Below are positions 36,856-44,800 of a stretch of 64,000 nt of DNA, piece after piece. Within the stretch, counting starts at the first letter, position 1. Every line of letters starts with the position of its first letter. The position numbers and the translations under genes are program-made. The notes below the pieces were generated by a model. That model did no database searches. It had not been told where the DNA came from and worked only from the letters and a program-made list of their open reading frames with translations. The DNA comes from Halobacteriovorax marinus (GTDB lineage: Bacteria; Bdellovibrionota; Bacteriovoracia; Bacteriovoracales; Bacteriovoracaceae), in contig MAAO01000004.1 of assembly GCA_002163155.1 (NCBI GenBank), forward strand, positions 434,001 to 498,000. The letters are read 5' to 3'.

Positions 36856-38004
36856 TTGGTTTATATAACAAGTATGGGGTCATTTCTTCCTGGAAAGGCC
36901 ATTGATAATTCACAAATCGAAGAAGTCTTAGGTTTTGTAAACGGGAATAATTCTAAGGCCAAGAATATTGTCCTAAGGAGTAATGGGATTAAATCACGCC
37001 ATTACGCTCTTGATCCTATTACTAGAAAATCAACTCATACCAATGCTGAACTAACTGCCCTTGCAGTTAAAGATGCACTTAAAAATACAGAGTTTGAAGA
37101 CCAAGGGGTTGAACTCTTGGCCTGTGGAACAACTTGTCCTGATCAGTTCCTTCCCTCTCACGCCATTATGGTTCACGGGGAATTAGAAGGAAAACCTCAT
37201 GAAGTCGTTTCAACGGCGGGAGTTTGCTGCTCCTCTCTTGCGGCACTGAAGTACGGCTACCTCGCTCTCCTTGCAGGAGATAAAGAAAATGCCGTGGTAA
37301 CGGGATCTGAAATTTCTTCAAAATTTATGCGAGCAGAAAATTTTGAAAATGAAAGAAGTGAATCCTTAGAAGAACTTAAAAAAAATAGCTCATTTCAATT
37401 TGAGCAAGACTTCTTACGTTGGATGCTCTCTGACGGAGCTGGAGCTTTTCTCTTAGAGAAGACTCCCAAGAAAGAAGGAGTAAGTTTTAAAATTGATTGG
37501 ATTGATTTTACTTCATACGCCAACGAAGTTCCCACCTGTATGTACGGGGGAGCAAAGAAAGATGAAAACAAGAAATTAAAAGGTTGGCTAGATCACGATC
37601 GCTCCGAGCTGTTAGAAGAAAAAGTTTTAAATATATCCCAAGACACAAAGTTACTTGATCAACACATGGCCTTTTACGCCATTAACAAGGCGCTTGTTTC
37701 TGTAAAAAAGAAAAGGGATTTAAAGCCGGGTGATATTGATTGGTTTGTTCCTCACTACTCTTCTGATTACTTTAGAAAGAAGCTTGAAGCGAAACTTGAA
37801 GAGATTGACTTTAATATTCCTACAGACAAATGGTTTACGACTATTGAGAGCAAGGGAAATATTGGTTCTGCTTCTATATATATCTATCTGCAAGATTTAC
37901 TAGAGACTGGAAAACTCAAAAATGATGACACTATTCTATGTTTCATTCCTGAGAGCTCACGCTTCTCTGTTGCTTATATGCAACTAACAGTCGTAGTAAA
38001 CTAA
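36856..38004 (+). CDS. darB: DarB-like KAS III
   Basis: A 382-residue KAS III-fold enzyme. The N-terminal pattern ITSMGSFLPGKAIDN...VNGNNSKAKNIVLR is typical of DarB, with Cys124 in AGVCCSSLAAL as the likely nucleophile, His in WFVPHYSS and Asn in KGNIGSAS completing the triad. It joins two beta-ketoacyl-type chains and supports ring closure with DarA. Start is the rare TTG at 36856, with AGGAG upstream and no better choice. It shares one base with the next gene (TAATG). Confidence 0.86.
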   Translation: MVYITSMGSFLPGKAIDNSQIEEVLGFVNGNNSKAKNIVLRSNGIKSRHYALDPITRKSTHTNAELTALAVKDALKNTEFEDQGVELLACGTTCPDQFLPSHAIMVHGELEGKPHEVVSTAGVCCSSLAALKYGYLALLAGDKENAVVTGSEISSKFMRAENFENERSESLEELKKNSSFQFEQDFLRWMLSDGAGAFLLEKTPKKEGVSFKIDWIDFTSYANEVPTCMYGGAKKDENKKLKGWLDHDRSELLEEKVLNISQDTKLLDQHMAFYAINKALVSVKKKRDLKPGDIDWFVPHYSSDYFRKKLEAKLEEIDFNIPTDKWFTTIESKGNIGSASIYIYLQDLLETGKLKNDDTILCFIPESSRFSVAYMQLTVVVN

Positions 38005-38417
38005 TGAAAGTTAAAGACGTTCCTCAAGATCAAAATGAAAGTTACGAAGGCCATTCGAAAATTCGTTACGCTAAATCTGAAGACGGAAGTATAGTTAAAG
38101 TTAAATCTTCCGGCTGGAAAGTAGAAGAAGACGCCACATCCCTAGCTTGGGATGATATTCATGAAAATTTAAAATCAGTTTATTTTAAAGTAGAGGCCAA
38201 TGAATTGAGCCCGCTGGCCTATCGAATGGAAGAAGCTCTTCTCACAGCAGATCTTCTTGCACAAAACTTAGGCTATTGGACATTTACCGTGAAGAGACAC
38301 CTCAAACCTAAAGTCTTCAATGGCCTCAATGAAAAAAAATTGATGAAATACTGTGATTATTTCGAAATCACATTAGAAGAACTTAAAACTCTTCCAAAGG
38401 ATCTTCCATGGAAGTAA
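38004..38417 (+). CDS. conserved small protein of the dar operon
   Basis: A 137-residue soluble protein (starts MKVKDVPQDQNESY; C-terminal LMKYCDYFEITLEEL). I recall similar proteins in the same place between darB-type and BtrH-type genes in flexirubin loci of Bacteroidota, though I cannot check. The C-terminal ~50 residues look like a small helix-turn-helix-like domain (WTFTVKRHLKPKVFNGL). It overlaps darB by one base and BtrH by ten, so it is cotranslated. Function unknown. Confidence 0.72.
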   Translation: MKVKDVPQDQNESYEGHSKIRYAKSEDGSIVKVKSSGWKVEEDATSLAWDDIHENLKSVYFKVEANELSPLAYRMEEALLTADLLAQNLGYWTFTVKRHLKPKVFNGLNEKKLMKYCDYFEITLEELKTLPKDLPWK

Positions 38418-39406
38418 CAAAGTATAATCATAACTTCGCCGCTCACTGTGAAACAGGTGTAACGAGTTCTCTTTTTGAAAATAAGGGAATGGAATTATCA
38501 GAGGCCATGTCACTAGGTATAGGAAGCGGTTTATTCTTCTTATACGTTCCCTTTATTAAAGTTATGGGAAACCCTATAACAAGTTACCGCTCTTTTCCTG
38601 GAACTATATTTAAAAAGTGTTGTAAGAGGCTAAAAGTAAAATTCCGCGCTGAACGTTTTAGAAATTCAATCAAAGGTTCTAAGAGACTTGATCAACTTTT
38701 AAAGAACAAGGTTGTTCTAGGTATTCAGACAAATATCTATTGGCTCTCATATATTCCAAAGAACTTTAGGTTTCACTTTAATGCCCATAACTTAATCGTT
38801 GTAAAAAAAGAAGAAGATGGCTACCTAGTGAGTGATCCACTCTTAGAAGAAGTTAGTCATTGTTCTGAAAGCTCCATGACAAAAGCTAGATTCTCCAAAG
38901 GGCCTCTGGCACCAAAGGGACTAGTTTACTATATTGATGGCGAAAATAGTATCTCTCAAGTTGAGCAGGCCGTTTATCAAGGAATCAAAGAGACCGTAAG
39001 AAGAATGCTCTATTCACCTGTGCCAATTGTTGGAATTGCAGGAATGAAACTTCTAAGCCGCTCAATTAGAAAGTGGCCAAAGAAATTAGATGAGCGCCGA
39101 GCACGATTATATCTATCCAATGTTATTCGTATGCAGGAAGAAATCGGGACTGGTGGTGCTGGTTTTCGCTATATCTATGCTGGTTTTCTCAACGAGAGTA
39201 GTAAGAAGTTAAATAACCCCATTCTACTAGAAGCGTCAGAAATGATGGAAGCGATTGCTGATGAATGGCGCGTTTTTGCCACCATGGCAGTAAAAGTTTG
39301 CAAGAATAAAGGATCTGTAACTTTTGATCAAGTTGCCGATAAACTTTTAGAAATTGCCGAGCAAGAGAAATCCTTCTATCAATTTTTAAATAAGAGGTAC
39401 CTGTAA
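38408..39406 (+). CDS. BtrH-type acyl-ACP:amine acyltransferase-like protein
   Basis: A 332-residue protein with a BtrH N-terminal domain: a cysteine-peptidase-like fold with Cys14 in AAHCETG, a His in FNAHNLIVV and Asp in LVSDPL, then a DUF4872-like helical C-terminal domain. BtrH of butirosin synthesis transfers an acyl group from an ACP to an amine, so this could attach an acyl product to an amine acceptor or release it from the ACP at 41333. Overlaps the preceding gene by ten bases and abuts the next one. Confidence 0.78.
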   Translation: MEVTKYNHNFAAHCETGVTSSLFENKGMELSEAMSLGIGSGLFFLYVPFIKVMGNPITSYRSFPGTIFKKCCKRLKVKFRAERFRNSIKGSKRLDQLLKNKVVLGIQTNIYWLSYIPKNFRFHFNAHNLIVVKKEEDGYLVSDPLLEEVSHCSESSMTKARFSKGPLAPKGLVYYIDGENSISQVEQAVYQGIKETVRRMLYSPVPIVGIAGMKLLSRSIRKWPKKLDERRARLYLSNVIRMQEEIGTGGAGFRYIYAGFLNESSKKLNNPILLEASEMMEAIADEWRVFATMAVKVCKNKGSVTFDQVADKLLEIAEQEKSFYQFLNKRYL

Positions 39407-40147
39407 GTGGGCCACATAGTTGAAATTGATTCACTAACTTATACGTATCCAAATGCTCTTGAGAAGTCGCTAGACTCTCTCTCTTTAAATATTAAGAAGG
39501 GACAATCCTTTGGACTTCTAGGTCCTAACGGTGCAGGAAAGACAACTCTCTTGTCATTTCTCTGTGGTCAAAGAAAGGATTTAACAAATTCAATAAAACT
39601 CTTCGGAAGTTCGTCTAACGAACTCCACGGAGAACTATTAAATATTGGTTATGCTCCACAGGAGTTAGCACTCTTTCCCATGCTTTCTGGTATTGAGAAC
39701 TTACTCTTCTTTGCAAAATTAGCCGGTTTGGCTGAAGACAAGCGATTGGGCCGTGTTTTAGAAATGTTAAAGGCGGTTGATCTACAAAAGAGTCAAGATA
39801 AGTTAGTTGAAAATTATTCCGGCGGAATGAAGAGAAGACTAAATTTAGCCGTGGCCCTTTTAAATGATCCAAAACTTCTTATTCTGGATGAACCTACTGT
39901 TGGTGTTGATCCACAGTCTCGAAATCTAATTTTTGAAAAAATTGAAGAGCTTAAATCTCGTGGTGTCACGATCATTTACACCACTCATTATATGGAAGAG
40001 GTTCAAAGACTTTGTGATAGTGTCGCTATCGTTAAAGAAGGTAAGATACTATTTAATGGAACTCTAGATTCTCTTCTCGAATCTCAAAAGAATGAAAGCC
40101 TAGAGCAATGCTACCTCCAACTAACAGGTTACGAGGTGGTTGATTAG
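39407..40147 (+). CDS. ABC exporter ATPase
   Basis: A 246-residue ATPase: Walker A LLGPNGAGKTT, signature NYSGGMKRRLNLA, Walker B LLILDEPTVGVDP and the H-loop YTTHYMEE. Together with the permease at 40149 it forms an ABC-2-type exporter, likely moving the aryl-lipid product across the inner membrane. The start is a GTG at 39407, directly after the BtrH stop. One ATPase and one permease gene imply homodimers. Confidence 0.92.
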   Translation: MGHIVEIDSLTYTYPNALEKSLDSLSLNIKKGQSFGLLGPNGAGKTTLLSFLCGQRKDLTNSIKLFGSSSNELHGELLNIGYAPQELALFPMLSGIENLLFFAKLAGLAEDKRLGRVLEMLKAVDLQKSQDKLVENYSGGMKRRLNLAVALLNDPKLLILDEPTVGVDPQSRNLIFEKIEELKSRGVTIIYTTHYMEEVQRLCDSVAIVKEGKILFNGTLDSLLESQKNESLEQCYLQLTGYEVVD

Positions 40148-40148
40148 T

Positions 40149-41330
40149 ATGAAAAACATCAAACATCTCATTGTTCAAGAAATTAAAGTTCTCCTCTGTG
40201 ATAAACGAGCTCTTGGTATCTTATTTGCCATGCCCATGATTTTAATTCTCTTTCTCTCTTTGGCACTGACTGATGTCTATCACCAAAAAGTTGGAAAAAA
40301 AATTCATATAACAATGCTCACAGATCATTCTAAGACAACAGAAGAAATTGTGCAGCAGTTTAAGAACTTCAACTATCATATTGAACACATAACAGAACAC
40401 CAGGGAATAGAGGCATCTTTAAAAAAAGAAAAGTCAGATGTCATTATTGAAATACCTAAGAGCATTAAAAATATTCTCGTTGGGACAAAATCAGCTGACT
40501 CTATCAAGATGTATTTCAGACCCACTCTAGATAAGTCTTACCAAGAATTAGTCAAAGGTCACTTCACCATTGCTCTGCAAAGCATGGTCATAGATCAAGT
40601 GAATCGTAGACTCAAGAAGATGAATGAGTCGAAAGAATTAAAGAAGAGTGTTGTGATTAATCAATTGTCACAAAATAAAAACTTCATAGAAGTCATGACT
40701 ACGAACAATGTCATTCCTAACCCCATACAACAAACAGTTCCGGCTTGGGCGTTATTTGCCATGTTCTTTATTGTCATTCCTCTTTCAAATAGTTTTATTC
40801 GCGACAGAAATTCAGGAATCCTAAAGCGCCTACTCTGCTACAATATTTCAAAAGCAGAATTACTGATAGGAAAGCTCATTCCCTACATACTCATTAATAT
40901 TATACAATTCTCTCTCATGCTCTTAGTTGGTCAATTTATTGTTCCACTATTTACGAGTAAGGACTTTTCTCTGGGAGAGATCAATAGTTTACTTATTTTA
41001 GTAACTCTAGTTTGCAGTATCGCCTCAACTTCATTTGCTTTACTTGTCTCTACTGTTTCTAATTCAAGTGCTCAGGCCCACAGCTTTGGACCACTCGCCA
41101 TTGTAATCATGGCATTATTTGGCGGAGTTATGATTCCTCACTTTGTCATGCCTGAATTTATGCAATACTTATCCTATCTCTCTCCCCTATATTGGGCACT
41201 AGAGTCATACTTAGATATTTTCTTAAGAGGGGCCACTCTCACAATTGTTGCACCAAAGTTATACGTACTGCTTGGTTTCTCTCTCGTGGCGTTTGGTGTT
41301 TCACTTAAAAAGTTTCGTTGGAGCGAATAG
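40149..41330 (+). CDS. ABC-2 permease
   Basis: A 393-residue ABC-2 permease: an N-terminal helix near residue 25, a ~150-residue extracytoplasmic domain (IEHITEHQGIEASLKK), then about five hydrophobic segments (WALFAMFFIVIPL, SFALLVSTVS, LAIVIMALFGGVMIP). The ATG at 40149 with AGGTGG upstream is chosen; a TTG three codons earlier is open but unlikely. Its gene begins one base after the ATPase stop. Substrate not predictable from sequence. Confidence 0.88.
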   Translation: MKNIKHLIVQEIKVLLCDKRALGILFAMPMILILFLSLALTDVYHQKVGKKIHITMLTDHSKTTEEIVQQFKNFNYHIEHITEHQGIEASLKKEKSDVIIEIPKSIKNILVGTKSADSIKMYFRPTLDKSYQELVKGHFTIALQSMVIDQVNRRLKKMNESKELKKSVVINQLSQNKNFIEVMTTNNVIPNPIQQTVPAWALFAMFFIVIPLSNSFIRDRNSGILKRLLCYNISKAELLIGKLIPYILINIIQFSLMLLVGQFIVPLFTSKDFSLGEINSLLILVTLVCSIASTSFALLVSTVSNSSAQAHSFGPLAIVIMALFGGVMIPHFVMPEFMQYLSYLSPLYWALESYLDIFLRGATLTIVAPKLYVLLGFSLVAFGVSLKKFRWSE

Positions 41331-41332
41331 TC

Positions 41333-41629
41333 ATGGAAAAAAAAGAACAACTCATTAAATTGATCCAAGAAGAACTCATCGATGCAACAGGCCTCTTCGA
41401 CGTTACACCTGAGCAAATTGATAATGATGAATTAATTTTTGGAGGAGAAGGAGCACTAGAGCTTGATAGTCTAGATGCTCTTGAACTTGTAATGATTTTA
41501 GAGAAGAACTTCAATGTTAAAATCAACGGTAAGAGTGCCTCTAGAAAGGTCTTTAAGTCCTTCAATACAGTTGGTGACTTTATTTTAGAGAACTCTTCTA
41601 GTGAAGATTTAGCGACTTATTTGAAATAG
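41333..41629 (+). CDS. acyl carrier protein of the dar operon
   Basis: A 98-residue acyl carrier protein. Ser46 in LELDSLDALELV is the phosphopantetheine site. It is the last gene of the divergent rightward operon and starts two bases after the permease stop with GGAG nine bases before its ATG. It probably carries the growing chain for the ketosynthases or the acyl group used by the BtrH-like protein. Its sequence differs clearly from the ACP at 2782, so the two serve different pathways. Confidence 0.9.
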   Translation: MEKKEQLIKLIQEELIDATGLFDVTPEQIDNDELIFGGEGALELDSLDALELVMILEKNFNVKINGKSASRKVFKSFNTVGDFILENSSSEDLATYLK

Positions 41630-41640
41630 TCTTCACTAGA
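41597..41640. repeat. 11-bp inverted repeat at the end of the ACP gene
   Basis: TCTAGTGAAGA at 41597-41607 and its exact complement at 41630-41640 flank a 22-base loop containing the ACP stop codon. It could form a stem-loop at the mRNA 3' end and mark operon termination, but no run of T follows it, so a classical terminator is doubtful. Confidence 0.45.
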
Positions 41641-41644
41641 GAAC

Positions 41645-41875
41645 TCAGTCCTCAGTATTGTTACCCTTTGTTTTGAAAGGTATTGTTAAAATCAAAAACA
41701 GCACACCTACAAAAATAGCGTAAAAACAGGCAACTTGAGCAGTAATTCCACAGTACTTAATACTGCCTGTTAATTGAACGCAACCTGATTTATTGTAGTC
41801 AGTTATAAGAAATACAAAAACGAGTAAATGTATTACTGATATAACAAGATTATCTTTTTTAATATTTTTCCACAT
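41645..41875 (-). CDS. small two-helix membrane protein, possible immunity partner of RHS
   Basis: A 76-residue protein with two hydrophobic helices (LVISVIHLLVFVFLI and VACFYAIFVGVLFLILTIPF) separated by a Cys-containing loop (SGCVQLTGSIKYCGI). The ATG at 41875 has AAGGGA six bases upstream and overlaps the last codons of the RHS gene by 17 bases in another frame, so the pair is cotranscribed. A short gene directly after the RHS C-terminus is the usual place for an immunity protein. No homology is known to me. Confidence 0.65.
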   Translation of the reverse strand: MWKNIKKDNLVISVIHLLVFVFLITDYNKSGCVQLTGSIKYCGITAQVACFYAIFVGVLFLILTIPFKTKGNNTED

Positions 41876-44800
41876 AATTTTCCCTTATTCTATTTCCGAT
41901 TTGACCACCCAACCAAGAAGTCCCAGCATTTATGAGACTATTTCCTGGAGAATAATTACCATCTGCGAGCGGAGTTTTTGAATCAGTTACTCCTGCCACA
42001 AAACTACCAACAAATGAAACAGCTCCACCAACAATATTTTCAGCTACCACAGGATTTTTCGCAACATAACCACCAATAGACATAAAGGCCATATTAATTT
42101 CCATTGTCCCAGCGATTATCAACACAGGAGCAGCTTCAACAAGAAGGACTCCAACTCCAATAGCTGCGACACCTCCAGCTGCCACCATAGTCGCATCAGC
42201 TGCCATTTCTAATACTTCTACAGCAAAGTCTACTTCGCTACCAAATTGCTCACTTATTTGACTATCAAAACCAAAGTCCAAATCAAAGTCAAATGAACTT
42301 CCACCGCCAAAAAAAGCACTTGGATCTATTGAGCTGAATCCACTTGGATCAACTAAATTGACAGGATCATTATCGCAATAACGAACTGAGTGCCAATTAC
42401 CAGGCTTTAAAATTAATCCGTTTGGTGACCATTTTACCATAGGATCTACAGATAACCACTCTCTAGACATGGCTGAGTACACACGAGATTTTGACCAGTA
42501 TAAATCCTTAGAAATATCTGAAAATGACAGTAAATGAGCATAAGACCAAAGAGTTAAACTCTCCAATTTCTTAGTCAACTCATGGTCCATGTCATCATTT
42601 AAGAAAACTTTCTTATTTCCCCAAGTATCAAATGAACGCTCCCAAAGAAGTTGTGAATTGTCTTCATCCAAAGAGGAGAACATCGCCACAACAGAACCTA
42701 GGTAGTTTGTTACGATAGGATATGTTTTCCCATCAATTCGAACGGCTACTTTTAGATTTTCAAATCTAATTAATTCAACACTTACACCTTTTGCTAGAAA
42801 ATGATCTTCAGAGATGCGAATTGTACATTGATCACTCTTCTTACTTAGGTTTATTCCTTTGGGACAATAAGCTAAGAGCTGATCGTTATTATCATAGTAT
42901 ATTTCAAAATCGTCACCGTTGTTCTTAGTCACTCGTGAAAGGTTCTGAGAATTCCAGCGTAATTTCAATCCATTTACTCTCGTTGCTCGCCCCCTTAAAT
43001 CTCGCCTGACAGATGTTCCTTGAAAACCAATTCTTAATTTCCCTTCATCTGAATAATCATAACTAGAACTTGTATTCTGAGATCTAAGAGAAGACGAAGT
43101 ACTAAGTGAAGAAACAAAATCGTTAGTATTATAATCTATCAATTCCTGCCACAATTTACCGTTTCTAGATGAGACCTTCTGTGATGTTACAGCTACTAAG
43201 TCATTTTTAAATCTCTTTCTTAAGATGAGACCATTAGGATAAATCAGCTTAGAAATCTGTCCACCAACTGTACGTTTTTCGACTTTTACAATATTTTTAA
43301 TCTCAAGCAGACTTCCATTTTTATAAATAAGTTTAACCTGAGATGAATCTCCATTCTTTAGTTCTTTTTTAGTACTAATAACTCTTCCTAAAAAGTCATA
43401 CTTATTCTCTTGCTCGAAAAATAATGACGACACATTCTCAGCTAGGCCTAAGTCGTTATACTTTATTTCTAGTTGTTCAATTAAACTTCCATCTTTTAGC
43501 TTAGACCTATAGGCCTTAAGTTTTCCTTTCTCATAAGCCATCTCTTCAAAAACATCAGTTCTTTTTAAATTGTGGCCCTTACTAGTTCGAACCATTCGCC
43601 CTAGAGCATCAGTTTCCCAAATAAAACCATCTTGATTTTCAACAATATGACCTTGTTCGCTAATCTTTAAAATTTGAGAGTTTATTAATGGAGAACCATT
43701 TAAATCTTTTACTGTTGTAAATGCTGTAATTTCTCCATAGAAGTTAGTCTTCCACTTTAGACCTAACTTATTTAAAGAATCGATTCCTCCAAGAGAATTT
43801 GTATCTAAAGGGTAGCTCTCCCCCTTATGACCTATATCTAGAATATTATTTAATGAGCTTTTACACTCATGAGAAACCATTGCTCCCTCTAGGAAAAGCT
43901 TATGACAACCATTGACATACTCATGGAATATGCTTCTATCCACTAAAGAGTCTCTCTCATGAATAATTCTTCCAATGGCATCGTACTTATTTTCAATTTG
44001 AAGAATTGTAGATTCTCCACCAAGTTGTGCACGGTATCTTTCTAAGACTTTCCCCTGTGCATCTAGAATCACTTTTCCAGGAAAGAGGGTTTTGAATTGA
44101 GCAGAGTGAGAAGTAGAGGTAATTCTTCCAAAACCGTCTACAGTTATATGTTTTTCACTTTCAGGAAAATAAATAGAATAAGAATTCTCTACGCAAGAAA
44201 ACTTTTCCTTTCCCTCACATTCCTTGATTCTTGGAAGTACTGCCTTCCACAACTCAACCTCTCCACTCTCACTATCAACACGTCTTATGTGAGTTTTAAT
44301 TCCACTAACAGTGTAATCAAAAATGTGTTTTACTCCACGAGAGTTTTTCTTTGAGAGAACTTCATTAGTAACATCGAGATATTGTACCGAAGTCGTTTCG
44401 CCATCTTGCGAAATTCGACTAACTAACGGAGAATTATCTTTATAAGATATTTCAATATGGTCTCCTAAAGAGCTATTTACAAAGGCGGTGCGACCTAGTT
44501 CATCATAAACGTATTCTTTACAACGTTTGTGAGTACATTCTGCGACTAGGTTTGAGTTCTCATATTCAAAAGTGCTTCCATAGCGAATAACTTTATGATC
44601 TTTATCTGAACTCGCAGTTTTGAGAACTTTAAGTACATTAGTATCTGAATCAATTTCCATTCTCTTACTCTTATACTGTACCGCCTCTAAGAGCTGGTCT
44701 GTATAGGGAGACTTAAGTCCATGTCCACGTTTCTCGGTAACGAGATTAATTATCCCCTCTTCAAGGTTAATTTCTGGTGTTGAGATGACCTCTAAACTCC

